Assembly (NCBI GenBank): GCA_964555735.1
Contig: CAZKTS010000240.1
Span: 1-10,088 of the forward strand
From: CAZKTS01 sp964555735
GTDB lineage: Bacteria > Actinomycetota > Acidimicrobiia > IMCC26256 > PALSA-555
Reading direction: 5' to 3'
DNA: 10,088 nt
Shown: one piece after another, positions 1 to 6,426 of the stretch
Numbering within the stretch: the stretch's first letter is position 1
Layout: each line of letters opens with the position of its first letter
Notes under the pieces: model-generated
What the model was told of the DNA's origin: nothing
The model's input: only the letters and a program-made list of their open reading frames with translations
Database searches by the model: none
Program-made: the position numbers and the translations under genes

Positions 1-288
1 CACACGATCGGCCTCACCATCCCCAACGGCGCGGTGATCGCGTTCATCCCCGCGGTCGCGATGGCGCAGGTCGTGCCGATCTCGGTCGGCGGGCTGGGCG
101 TGCGTGAGGGGCTGCTCGCGTTCTTCCTCCACCCGCTCGGCGTCCCCACCGGCCAGGCCGTCGCGGTGGGTCTGCTCTGGTACGCGATGACGCTCGTCGT
201 GAGCCTGGCCGGCGCGCCCGCGTTCGCGATCGGCCACCGCAACCACCGACCCGGCGCGCCTGCTGCTGCCGCTGCGAAGAGCACGTGA
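1..288 (+). CDS. Flippase-like / LPG-synthase TM-domain membrane protein (C-terminal part)
   Basis: This is the last 95 codons of a membrane protein whose start lies before the window. The open frame runs from base 1 to TGA at 286-288. The stretch PISVGGLGVREG (residues 26-37 of the visible part) is the conserved signature of the UPF0104 / lysylphosphatidylglycerol synthase transmembrane family, bacterial proteins proposed to flip or transfer lipid-linked molecules. It sits between hydrophobic segments at about 11-28 and 52-77, followed by a short Ala/Pro-rich cytoplasmic tail. The stop overlaps the GTG start of the PAP2 gene by four bases (GTGA), so the two are probably translated together. 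That pairing suggests a role in envelope lipid or polyprenyl-phosphate handling, which is an inference. Substrate cannot be told from this fragment. Confidence 0.75.
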   Translation, partial: HTIGLTIPNGAVIAFIPAVAMAQVVPISVGGLGVREGLLAFFLHPLGVPTGQAVAVGLLWYAMTLVVSLAGAPAFAIGHRNHRPGAPAAAAAKST

Positions 289-1163
289 CCGTCGCGGCTG
301 GTGGGGAGGCGCTCCCGCTCCGGCGCCGCCTGGCCGGCCGGAGGGTCCTCCGTGACGGGTCGGTCCTGTACTGGTGGGCGGAGATCCTCTTCATCGCGAT
401 CTTCTACGCCGTCTACTCGACGATCCGGAATGCCAGCGGCAACGACACCGCCGCAGCGAGGCGCAACGCCTACGAGCTGATCGGCTGGCAGCAGTCGCTC
501 GGCCTCAACCACGAGCGCATGCTCCAGGAGTGGGCGCTCAACGTGAAGCCCCTCATCATCGCCTGCAACTACTTCTACGGCTCGCTGCACTTCGTCGTGA
601 CGGCAGGCACGCTCGTGTTCCTGTACCGCAAGTTCGGCGACGACTACCCACTGTGGCGCAACACCATCGCGATCGCGACGGCGATCGCGCTCATCGGCTT
701 CACCTTCTGGCCGCTCATGCCACCCCGGTTGCTCCCGCACAGCTTCGGGTTCGTCGACACGCTCGACAAGTATCCGACCTTCTGGTCCTTCAAGCGCGGC
801 GCGGTCAACAAGATCTCGAACCAGTACGCGGCGATGCCGAGCGTCCACTGCGCGTGGGCACTGTGGTGCGCCCTCGTCCTGACGCCGCGCGTCAAGCACC
901 GGTGGGCGAAGGTGCTCGCGGTCCTCTATCCGGTCGGCACCGTCACCGCGATCGTGCTCACCGCCAACCACTACTTCCTGGACGCGGTCGGCGGCTTCGC
1001 GGTGCTCGGCATCGGCTACCTCATCGCTCGGGCGTGCACCCGGGCCGGTCGGGGGGAGCCGGTGCCCACGCCGGTGGACGCCGCTGCGTTGACCGGCGAC
1101 GGGTCGGGACCTGACACACTCCCCGCCGATGCACCTGGACCACGTCGCACTGGCGACCCGTGA
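285..1163 (+). CDS. PAP2 superfamily (Aur1-like) membrane phosphatase / phosphotransferase
   Basis: A 292-residue integral membrane protein of the PAP2 superfamily, in the subgroup that includes the inositol-phosphoceramide synthase Aur1. Expected activity is hydrolysis or transfer of a lipid-linked phosphate at the membrane. Visible parts: hydrophobic segments near 31-46, 89-114, 127-145, 183-200, 207-227 and 234-251; PPR at 146-148 in place of the classical KxxxxxxRP motif; MPSVHCAW at 184-191 with catalytic-type His188; and NHYFLDAVGG at 228-237, supplying His229 and Asp233. The C-terminal 40 residues are Gly/Pro-rich and probably disordered. The GTG start at 285 overlaps the upstream stop, which supports it over later starts. 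The end overlaps the next gene by 35 bases, within the low-complexity tail. The family is clear; the substrate is unknown. Confidence 0.85.
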   Translation: MTVAAGGEALPLRRRLAGRRVLRDGSVLYWWAEILFIAIFYAVYSTIRNASGNDTAAARRNAYELIGWQQSLGLNHERMLQEWALNVKPLIIACNYFYGSLHFVVTAGTLVFLYRKFGDDYPLWRNTIAIATAIALIGFTFWPLMPPRLLPHSFGFVDTLDKYPTFWSFKRGAVNKISNQYAAMPSVHCAWALWCALVLTPRVKHRWAKVLAVLYPVGTVTAIVLTANHYFLDAVGGFAVLGIGYLIARACTRAGRGEPVPTPVDAAALTGDGSGPDTLPADAPGPRRTGDP

Positions 1164-1872
1164 TGCCGACGCGCCGCTGCGCACCCTCGTGGGTGAGCTC
1201 GGCGCGACGATCCTCTCGGGCGGCCACAGCATCGGGTTCCGCCCGATGCAGGTGTTCGCCGGCGACGCCTCGGGCGGCATGAAGATCGAGCTCCTCGAGA
1301 CCTGGGAGCCCGAGCGCAACGATTTCCTCCAGCGCTTCCTCGCCCGCCACGGCGAAGGCCCGCATCACCTCACGTTCAAGGTCGACGAGATCGGCGAGGC
1401 ACTCGCCCGCGTGGAGTCCGCCGGCTGCACGCCGATCGGGATCAACCTCGAGGACCCGATCTGGCGCGAGGCGTTCATCACGCCGGCCGAGGCCCACGGC
1501 ACGGTCGTCCAGCTCGCGGAGTCGAACGCTGCGCTCGGGCTGCCGCTCGACGAGTACGAGTGGGCGGCCGAGCACGGACCGTCGGGGGAACCGGTGTGGT
1601 GGCCCCCGGTGGAGCGGGCCGGCGGGCCCACCCGCCTTCGGCGCGTCGTGCTCGCGACGCCGGACCTCGACGCGACGCGCACCTTCTTCGGCGACCTCCT
1701 TGACGGCGAGCCCACCGAGGAAGGCGAGGGGTGGGTCGAGTTCACGTGGGTCAGCGGCGCGCGACTGCGGCTCGAGCACCGACCCGACGGTCAGCGCGGC
1801 ATCGACCGACTGGAGCTGGAGGGCAAGCCACGCGACCTCGTGGTCGCGGGCACGCGTGTGCTGGTGCGCTAG
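1129..1872 (+). CDS. VOC (glyoxalase/bleomycin-resistance fold) family protein
   Basis: A 247-residue soluble protein of the vicinal oxygen chelate superfamily. Residues 1-133 form a full VOC domain close to methylmalonyl-CoA epimerase/Glyoxalase_4 proteins: LDHVALATRD (3-12), KIELLE (52-57), GPHHLTFKVD (78-87) and VVQLAE (126-131). Candidate metal ligands are His5, Glu54 or Glu57, His80 and Glu131. From 168 a second VOC-like half begins (RRVVLATPDLDATRTFFGDLL) but lacks the first histidine and ends after about 80 residues, so it is degenerate or a half domain. The ATG at 1129 puts the domain start at residue 2. No Shine-Dalgarno precedes it; CACACT at 1115-1120 could be a weak -10 for a leaderless message. 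Its stop shares the palindrome CTAG (1869-1872) with the stop of the opposing gene. Reaction unknown. Confidence 0.8.
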   Translation: MHLDHVALATRDADAPLRTLVGELGATILSGGHSIGFRPMQVFAGDASGGMKIELLETWEPERNDFLQRFLARHGEGPHHLTFKVDEIGEALARVESAGCTPIGINLEDPIWREAFITPAEAHGTVVQLAESNAALGLPLDEYEWAAEHGPSGEPVWWPPVERAGGPTRLRRVVLATPDLDATRTFFGDLLDGEPTEEGEGWVEFTWVSGARLRLEHRPDGQRGIDRLELEGKPRDLVVAGTRVLVR

Positions 1873-2138
1873 TCGCGCTTCTGGATCCGCCCCCGCATGA
1901 AGTAGCCGGCGGCGAAGCCGACGAGCCCGCACAGGGCGATGACCACGAACAGCGGCAGCGTCGCCTGCACCGGGCCGAAATCGACCTCGGCGTCTTCGCG
2001 GTTCAGGATCGCGAAGATCACGAGCAGCCCGATGACGATCGCCACGATGATGCGGCGGGGCGTCCAGAATCCCTCACCGCCCTCGCCCTTGCCGATGTCG
2101 TCGGCCTTGCGGATCGGACCCTCTTCGCGTTGGCTCAT
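1869..2138 (-). CDS. Small LapA-domain-like membrane protein
   Basis: An 89-residue protein with a charged N-terminal tail (1-28), a transmembrane helix at about 29-45, the short linker NREDAEVDFGPVQATLP (46-62) and a second helix at about 62-80 ending in a basic tail (RGRIQKRD). Two helices joined by an Asn-x-x-x-(acidic)-V-x-F linker is the pattern of the LapA (DUF1049) domain, which in enterobacteria belongs to lipopolysaccharide assembly machinery. Actinobacteria carry the domain without LPS, so its job here is unknown. The ATG at 2138 follows a G-rich Shine-Dalgarno-like stretch. It lies 27 bases behind the LysR gene on the same strand and may be co-transcribed, but a TAGGCT box at 2163-2168 could give it a separate promoter. 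Confidence 0.75.
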   Translation of the reverse strand: MSQREEGPIRKADDIGKGEGGEGFWTPRRIIVAIVIGLLVIFAILNREDAEVDFGPVQATLPLFVVIALCGLVGFAAGYFMRGRIQKRD

Positions 2139-2162
2139 GGCTCCCCCTCGACTCCTCGAGCG

Positions 2163-2168
2163 AGCCTA
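2163..2168 (-). promoter_or_regulatory. Possible -10 box (TAGGCT) for the LapA-like gene
   Basis: Read on the minus strand this is TAGGCT, a TAnnnT -10 match overlapping the stop codon of the LysR gene and lying 24 bases upstream of the ATG at 2138. The identical hexamer precedes the kinase gene at 4873-4878. No good -35 is visible, so the call is tentative. Confidence 0.3.
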
Positions 2169-3077
2169 TCGGCGCAACACCGCGGTGGCGCTCGTGGGTC
2201 GGCGCTCGGCGACGACGTCGAGGACCGCGGCGCGCACGGCCCGGTCGGCCAGCGAGAGGCTGGCGTCGCGAGCGGTGACGAGCGCGAGCCGCCGGGGCGG
2301 GACCCCGGCGATCGGGTACGTGCGGAGCGACGGGATCTCCGTGGGCACGGCGGTCTCGGGCAGCACGGACGCGCCCGCGCCCGCGGCGACGAGGTCGGCG
2401 ACGAGGCGGATGCCCTCGACCTCCACGGTCACGTGGACCTCGAGCCCGAGGGCCTCCGCCGCCGCGTCCACCTCGTGGCGCAGCGGGTTCTCCCGAGGGG
2501 GCAGGACGACGCCCTGGGCGAGCACGGCCGCGAGCGGCACCGGCGCGGGCGGCAGCGTGACGCCCTCACCCACGACCGCCACCAGCTCCTCCTCGAGGAG
2601 GGTCTCGGTGGCGAGGCGGCGGTCGCTCACCGGCTCGGTCACCACAGCCTGCGCCAACCCGCCTTCGAGGACTTCGGCCATCAGGCGCTCGGACGCGGCC
2701 TCGTTGACGCGCAGCCGCACGCCGGGCGCCCGGGCACGGAGCTCGGCCACGAGCGGGGGCACGACCCAGCGACTCGCGGTACCGACGATGCCGAAGCTCG
2801 CATCGCCCGTCTCGAGGCCCTGGATCATGCCGAGGTCGGTGCGCATCGCGTCGGTCTCGCGGCGGATGCGGCGGGCCCGTTCGATGACCACCTCGCCGCA
2901 CTCGGTGGGCACCGCGCCCTTGCGGCCGCGGTCGAAGAGCCGGACGCCGAGCTGGTCTTCGAGCTGGCGCACCTGCTCGGACACGTTTGACTGGACGGTC
3001 GACAGGGCATCAGCCGCGCCGGTGAACGAACCCTCTTCGGCGATGGCGAGCAGGGTCTCGAGGTGACGGAGCTGCAC
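2166..3077 (-). CDS. LysR-family transcriptional regulator
   Basis: A 303-residue protein of normal LysR-type length. The N-terminal winged helix-turn-helix is clear: MQLRHLETLLAIAEEGSFTG (1-20), then AADALSTVQSNVSEQVRQLEDQLG with the recognition helix at about 29-40, then RLFDR and the VPTECGE wing (57-62). A linker helix (63-90) leads to the periplasmic-binding-protein-like effector domain (about 92-295), which would sense a small co-inducer. The start is GTG at 3077, chosen because AGGAGG (3086-3091) lies eight bases upstream and the HTH begins at residue 2. It is divergent from the whiB-like gene across 194 bases containing a 17-bp palindrome, the usual place for LysR autoregulation and control of a divergent target. 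Effector and target are not identifiable from sequence. Confidence 0.93.
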   Translation of the reverse strand: MQLRHLETLLAIAEEGSFTGAADALSTVQSNVSEQVRQLEDQLGVRLFDRGRKGAVPTECGEVVIERARRIRRETDAMRTDLGMIQGLETGDASFGIVGTASRWVVPPLVAELRARAPGVRLRVNEAASERLMAEVLEGGLAQAVVTEPVSDRRLATETLLEEELVAVVGEGVTLPPAPVPLAAVLAQGVVLPPRENPLRHEVDAAAEALGLEVHVTVEVEGIRLVADLVAAGAGASVLPETAVPTEIPSLRTYPIAGVPPRRLALVTARDASLSLADRAVRAAVLDVVAERRPTSATAVLRR

Positions 3078-3085
3078 GGGTGATG

Positions 3086-3091
3086 CCTCCT
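3086..3091 (-). promoter_or_regulatory. Shine-Dalgarno of the LysR gene
   Basis: AGGAGG on the minus strand, eight bases before GTG at 3077. It is one of the strongest ribosome-binding sites in the window and fixes the LysR start. Confidence 0.75.
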
Positions 3092-3102
3092 GGCCGACCC
3101 GA

Positions 3103-3108
3103 ATGATA
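3103..3108 (-). promoter_or_regulatory. Probable -10 box (TATCAT) for the LysR gene
   Basis: TATCAT on the minus strand, about 25 bases upstream of the GTG and 12 bases before the Shine-Dalgarno. It is a good TAnnnT match. No clear -35 hexamer lies at 16-18 bases, as is common for activator-dependent or autoregulated promoters. The palindrome at 3120-3136 falls just upstream, overlapping the -35 zone. Confidence 0.45.
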
Positions 3109-3119
3109 CATCGTCAGAA

Positions 3120-3136
3120 CCGATCGTTTCTATCGG
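3120..3136. promoter_or_regulatory. 17-bp palindrome, candidate LysR operator
   Basis: CCGATCGTTTCTATCGG: perfect 5-base arms (CCGAT/ATCGG) around a 7-base centre, in the region between the divergent LysR and whiB-like genes. Overall span and symmetry suit a LysR-type dimer site, although it does not meet the strict T-N11-A rule. It is flanked by a direct repeat AGAACC (3116-3121 and 3138-3143, 22 bases apart). The location next to the LysR -10 suggests autorepression and possible control of the other side. Confidence 0.45.
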
Positions 3137-3145
3137 AAGAACCTG

Positions 3146-3175
3146 TTGGACAGATTCTCCTTCGACGGGCAGGAT
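3146..3175 (+). promoter_or_regulatory. Possible promoter of the whiB-like gene
   Basis: TTGGAC (3146-3151) and CAGGAT (3170-3175), 18 bases apart, form an approximate -35/-10 pair facing the whiB-like gene. If used, the leader is about 90 bases and includes a small stem GCCGG/CCGGC (3201-3205 and 3216-3220). The match is weak. Confidence 0.25.
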
Positions 3176-3271
3176 TGCCCTCGCAGGTCGCTTCGGGAGG
3201 GCCGGTATCCCCCCGCCGGCTCCCGGAGCGCCGCACCTCTTCACTGGAAACGACGAGCAACGGAGCACGAC

Positions 3272-3625
3272 ATGGCCGCCGAGACGGTCTCCAACCTGAT
3301 CTTCACGGGCCCGCTGGCCTGGACCGTCGACGCCGCGTGCGTCGGCCAGACCGACCTCTTCTTCGCCCCCGCCGGCGAGCGTCCCGAGACCCGCGTGCTG
3401 CGCGAGGCCCGGGCCCGCGCCATCTGCCGCATCTGCGACGTGCTCGAACCCTGCCGCGACTGGGCCCGCGAGAACCGCGAGTACGGCTACTGGGGCGGCG
3501 AGTCCGAGGAAGAGCGCGCCGCGGCCGGCTTCCGCGTCGACATGCCGGTGGGCCGCGTGGCCCGCTACCCCAAGGGCAACGGCCGCCCGGTGCAGCCGCG
3601 CGGCTCGCGCCGCGAGGTCGCCTGA
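3272..3625 (+). CDS. WhiB-family iron-sulfur transcriptional regulator
   Basis: A 117-residue WhiB-like protein. Four cysteines that should hold a [4Fe-4S] cluster are present: Cys23 (DAACVG), then Cys52, Cys55 and Cys61 in the C-x2-C-x5-C arrangement (CRICDVLEPC). The family turn follows at 72-82 (GYWGGESEEER), then a basic C-terminal tail (RVARYPKGNGR...RGSRR) of the sort that contacts DNA. WhiB proteins usually act by binding the primary sigma factor at a promoter, with the cluster sensing redox or nitric oxide. I chose ATG at 3272 because it gives a normal family length and has GGAG six bases upstream; an in-frame TTG at 3146 would add 42 non-conserved residues. It faces the next gene with one base between stops. 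Which Wbl subfamily it belongs to cannot be settled by eye. Confidence 0.93.
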   Translation: MAAETVSNLIFTGPLAWTVDAACVGQTDLFFAPAGERPETRVLREARARAICRICDVLEPCRDWARENREYGYWGGESEEERAAAGFRVDMPVGRVARYPKGNGRPVQPRGSRREVA

Positions 3626-3626
3626 G

Positions 3627-4229
3627 CTACTTCGTCTCCAGGTTCCCGTTCTCCGGCGGGATGAGCACGCCGACACGCAGGTTCGCCAGCGAGTCGATGA
3701 ACTTCGTGAGCTGATCGTTGATCGTGTCGACGAGCGCGTTGCTCGCATCGGCGGCCGCGTTCCCGCGATCGACCGCCGCGTTGTACGCGCTGATCGAGCT
3801 CACCCCCGCCGCTTGTTGATCACGTGACGCGCTGACCAGCTCGGCGTTGTGCCCGACCAGCTGGTCCGCGGTGGCCAGGAGCTCCGTGGCGCGTTGCTGC
3901 ACGTTCGTCAACGCGGCCTGCACATCGTCGCGATGACCCTCTGCGAGCTCGGTCTCGGCCCGCTGCTCGTCGCGTCGGTCTCGTGCACTGGCGAGGTCAT
4001 CCGTCGCGGTGGAGGATGCGCTCTGCCCGAGCGCGAACACCACGCCACCGGCCACCAGCACCAGGACGCCCACGAGCGCGAGCACGATGGCCGCTCGACC
4101 CACACGCGCCTTCGGCTCGGTCGCCGCGCCCGGCTCGGGCTCGGGCTCGGTCGTGCTTATCACCACCGGCTCGGTCGCCGCCGCCTCGGTCGCTTCCGCG
4201 CTCTCGGTCTCCGTCGGCTCGTCGCTCAC
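3627..4229 (-). CDS. Single-pass membrane protein with helical extracytoplasmic domain
   Basis: A 200-residue protein I do not recognise. It has an acidic, Thr/Glu/Pro-rich disordered N-terminus (1-39), a basic patch KARVGR (40-45), one transmembrane helix (about 47-67), then a long Ala/Gln/Asp-rich helical region (73-185) and a short tail. The positive charges before the helix predict N-in, so the helical part faces outward. There are no cysteines and no catalytic motif. The GTG at 4229 overlaps the upstream stop (GTGA) and has GGGAGG (4236-4241) six bases before it. Its architecture matches the preceding gene, and both share a segment of the form NAA(I/V)D followed by Ala/Asn-rich helix, suggesting paralogues. 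A structural, sensory or complex-forming role is possible, but none is shown. Confidence 0.75.
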   Translation of the reverse strand: MSDEPTETESAEATEAAATEPVVISTTEPEPEPGAATEPKARVGRAAIVLALVGVLVLVAGGVVFALGQSASSTATDDLASARDRRDEQRAETELAEGHRDDVQAALTNVQQRATELLATADQLVGHNAELVSASRDQQAAGVSSISAYNAAVDRGNAAADASNALVDTINDQLTKFIDSLANLRVGVLIPPENGNLETK

Positions 4230-4795
4230 GACCCACCTCCCGCGCTGATCGCCGCCAACCGTTCGTGTGCAGCCGCGAGCTGCCGCTGCACTTTCGCCAG
4301 GCGCTGCTCGAGGTCGGCCACTGCGCCGCCCTGGGCATCGAACGCGGCGCGTGCGTCACCGGTCCGACCGTTGTTGTAGAGATCGATGGCTGCATTCATG
4401 GCGTCCACGAACTGGTTCTGCGCGTCGAGCAGCTCCAGGGACGCGTCGTTCAAGGCGTTGATCTCGTCGCCGAGCTCCCCACCCTGGTCGAACACCTCGC
4501 GCGAGTTTCCGTCGGCTTCTCGCTCCGCCGCCGCAAGCGCCTTCGTCCGCCGCCTCACCGCGTCCGCCGCATCGTCGTCACTGCTCGCGCTCGAGAAGGC
4601 GAGCACGCCCAGCACCGCGAGCACGATGCCCGCCACGCCGGCCACGACGCCGCCCCACCGGAGGGCCGTGCCCAGCCGTGAGCGCCGCGGCGGCGGGGCC
4701 GTCGGTTCCGTCAGCACCACCCCGTCGCCCGCATCGTCGGCCGTCGGCAGGTCCTCCGCCGCGTCGCCGACACCATCGCCCGTCGTCTCGGTCAC
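4226..4795 (-). CDS. Single-pass membrane protein with helical extracytoplasmic domain (first of pair)
   Basis: A 189-residue protein of unknown function, same plan as its downstream partner: acidic disordered N-terminus (1-34), basic PRRSRLGTALR (36-46), a transmembrane helix (about 47-68), an SSASSDDD linker and helices to the end. The final part (158-183, DLEQRLAKVQRQLAAAHERL) is strongly coiled-coil-like. Charge bias predicts N-in with the helical domain outside. I chose GTG at 4795, which has a GAGGGGAGGG Shine-Dalgarno (4799-4808) just upstream. The longer in-frame start at 4972 would add 59 Arg-rich residues, run through the intergenic region and overlap the divergent kinase gene. TACGGT at 4841-4846 is a suitable -10. 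It is coupled to the next gene by a four-base overlap. Confidence 0.72.
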   Translation of the reverse strand: MTETTGDGVGDAAEDLPTADDAGDGVVLTEPTAPPPRRSRLGTALRWGGVVAGVAGIVLAVLGVLAFSSASSDDDAADAVRRRTKALAAAEREADGNSREVFDQGGELGDEINALNDASLELLDAQNQFVDAMNAAIDLYNNGRTGDARAAFDAQGGAVADLEQRLAKVQRQLAAAHERLAAISAGGGS

Positions 4796-4840
4796 CCGCC
4801 CTCCCCTCGGTCGCGCCCCGTCGCGCTTCCGGACGGCGGG

Positions 4841-4846
4841 ACCGTA
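4841..4846 (-). promoter_or_regulatory. Probable -10 box (TACGGT) of the membrane-protein pair
   Basis: TACGGT on the minus strand, about 45 bases before the GTG at 4795, in the 90-base divergent intergenic region. It fits TAnnnT; no convincing -35 is present. It lies back-to-back with the kinase -10 at 4873-4878, so the two promoters could interfere. Confidence 0.35.
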
Positions 4847-4872
4847 CTCGCTGGGCCGAACCGGCGCATCGG

Positions 4873-4878
4873 TAGGCT
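4873..4878 (+). promoter_or_regulatory. -10 box (TAGGCT), probable leaderless promoter of the kinase-FluC-CLC operon
   Basis: TAGGCT ends seven bases before the GTG at 4886, which puts the expected transcription start on the first base of the start codon. There is no Shine-Dalgarno in between. Leaderless messages with this geometry are common in Actinobacteria. No fluoride (crcB-type) riboswitch can be accommodated downstream of it, and I see none upstream in 4796-4885. Confidence 0.5.
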
Positions 4879-4885
4879 CCGCCTC

Positions 4886-5956
4886 GTGACTCCACCCGAG
4901 GGCGTCGATCTCGAGCGACTCCAACCGTGGTTCGCCACGAATGTCGAGGGCGCCGCGGACGCGCCGTTGCACGCCGAGCTCATCGCCGGCGGCCGCTCCA
5001 ACCTCACCTACGTGATCAGCCAGGACGGCACCGACCGCACCTGGGTGCTACGCCGTCCGCCCCTCGGTCACGTCGTCGCCACCGCGCACGACATGGGTCG
5101 TGAGTTCCGCGTGCTCCGCGGCCTGGCCGGCACGGACGTACCCGTGCCCGAGGTCTGTGCACTCGGTGACGACCCCGAGGTGAGCGACGCGCCGTTCTAC
5201 GTGATGGAGCACGTCCACGGGCAGGTGCTCCGGGATGTGGCGGCGATGGCCGCGCTCACCCCCGACGACGCGCGCCGGTGCTCGCTCGAGCTCATCGACG
5301 TGCTCGCACGACTGCACGCGGTCGACTACGAGGCCGCGGGTCTCGGGGAGTTCGGGCGGCCCGACGGCTTCCTGGCCCGGAACGTCGCGCGGTGGGGCAA
5401 GCAGTGGGAGGCCAACAAGACCCGCGAGGTGCCTCAGATCGACGAGCTCGCCCGACGGCTCGATGCCGCGCTCCCCGAGTCCGGTCCGCCCGCGATCGTG
5501 CACGGCGACTACCGCCTCGACAACACGATGCTCGCCGCCGACGACCCCGGTCGGATCGTCGCGGTGCTCGACTGGGAGATGTCGACCCTCGGCGACCCGC
5601 TCACCGACCTCGGCCTCCTGCTCGTCTACTGGGGTGGCACCGAGACCGCGGCGGTGCGCAGCACGCAGGCCGTCGCCACCGTGCCCGGGTTCCTCTCCAA
5701 CGACGACCTGATCGCGCGCTACGCGGCGACGAGTGGCCGCGATCTCGAGCACCTCGACTTCTACGTGGTGTTCGCGATGTACAAGCTGGCGGTCATCCTC
5801 GAGGGCATCAACGCGCGGTTCCTCATGGGCAAGACGCTCGGCGAGGGCTTCGGCGAGATCGGTGAGGGCGTCACGATCATCCTCGACGCCGCGCTCGCGC
5901 GAGCCGACGCCAGTGCCGATGTCGCCCTGCAAGGGTCTGGTTCGAGACGCCGATGA
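4886..5956 (+). CDS. APH-fold phosphotransferase family protein
   Basis: A 356-residue kinase of the aminoglycoside-phosphotransferase/choline-kinase fold, in the branch resembling the kinase domain of ACAD10 and standalone proteins often found beside acyl-CoA metabolism genes. Visible motifs: nucleotide loop GGRSNLTYV (35-43); WVLRRPP (53-59), where VLR stands at the usual VxK position; Glu73 in the helix REFRVLRGL; Brenner motif HGDYRLDN (206-213) with catalytic Asp208 and Asn213; and the metal-binding DWE (229-231) followed by STLGDPLTDLG. All catalytic residues appear present, so it should be active, phosphorylating a hydroxyl of an unknown small molecule; an antibiotic-resistance role should not be assumed. 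The GTG at 4886 follows a -10 box directly. The stop overlaps the first fluC gene by four bases (ATGA), placing the kinase at the head of the operon. Confidence 0.87.
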   Translation: MTPPEGVDLERLQPWFATNVEGAADAPLHAELIAGGRSNLTYVISQDGTDRTWVLRRPPLGHVVATAHDMGREFRVLRGLAGTDVPVPEVCALGDDPEVSDAPFYVMEHVHGQVLRDVAAMAALTPDDARRCSLELIDVLARLHAVDYEAAGLGEFGRPDGFLARNVARWGKQWEANKTREVPQIDELARRLDAALPESGPPAIVHGDYRLDNTMLAADDPGRIVAVLDWEMSTLGDPLTDLGLLLVYWGGTETAAVRSTQAVATVPGFLSNDDLIARYAATSGRDLEHLDFYVVFAMYKLAVILEGINARFLMGKTLGEGFGEIGEGVTIILDAALARADASADVALQGSGSRRR

Positions 5957-6426
5957 ACGAGGACGAGATGGCGCGATCCCAGGCCGACCAGGCCCGAGTG
6001 GATCCCGATCTCGTCCTCCCGGTTCCGGGTCAGCCGGTGAGCACACCATCCGTGCTGCTCGCCGTCGCGATCGGCGGCATCATCGGGACCCTGGCTCGGT
6101 ACGTCCTCGGCCGCTGGTTCCCGACCGACGGCCTGCCCACCACCACCATCGCCATCAACGTCGTCGGGGCGTTCGCGCTCGGCTTCCTAGCCACGGGGCT
6201 CGACGCCCATCCGTCGCCGCTTCGCCGAGCGTTCGTCGGCGTCGGCATCCTCGGCGGCTTCACGACCTTCTCCACCTTCACCGTCGATGCCGACCGCCTG
6301 ACCGACGGCGGGGACCCGTGGCTTGCGCTCGGTTCCATCGCGATCACGCTGGTGCTCGGGATCGTGGGCGCGGCAGCCGGCCTCGCGGTCTCCCAGACAC
6401 GCGCCCTGCGCCACGACCGACCGTGA
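5953..6426 (+). CDS. crcB1: Fluoride channel subunit FluC/CrcB (first copy)
   Basis: A 157-residue four-helix membrane protein of the FluC (CrcB) family, which exports fluoride through a dual-topology dimer. Family signatures are intact: GGIIGTLARY (41-50), INVVGAFALG (68-77) with Asn69, and GGFTTFSTF (101-109) carrying the phenylalanines that line the fluoride pores and the threonines near the central sodium site. Helices lie at about 33-53, 64-83, 93-112 and 123-146. A 30-residue hydrophilic N-terminus makes it longer than usual. Arg counts are seven on the N-terminus/loop 2/C-terminus side against three on the other, predicting N-in/C-in. The ATG at 5953 overlaps the kinase stop, and the TGA overlaps the next gene's GTG. 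The family call is firm; fluoride as substrate is from family knowledge. Confidence 0.93.
   Translation: MNEDEMARSQADQARVDPDLVLPVPGQPVSTPSVLLAVAIGGIIGTLARYVLGRWFPTDGLPTTTIAINVVGAFALGFLATGLDAHPSPLRRAFVGVGILGGFTTFSTFTVDADRLTDGGDPWLALGSIAITLVLGIVGAAAGLAVSQTRALRHDRP

Noticed and set aside
1731..2990. 419-codon plus-strand open frame opposite the LysR and LapA-like genes
   Set aside because: It crosses two genes with clear domains on the other strand, has low-complexity Arg/His/Gly composition and no recognisable motif; it is an antisense shadow in GC-rich DNA.
3146..3271. Longer TTG start for the WhiB-like protein
   Set aside because: Adds 42 residues unlike the family; ATG 3272 has GGAG at good spacing and gives the usual length.
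4796..4972. Longer start (4972) for the first membrane protein of the pair
   Set aside because: The extra 59 residues are Arg/Gly-rich and would be encoded through the divergent promoter region and the start of the kinase gene; GTG 4795 has a strong Shine-Dalgarno.
5048..6049. 333-codon minus-strand open frame opposite the kinase gene
   Set aside because: No motif, and it lies opposite a kinase with a complete set of catalytic residues.
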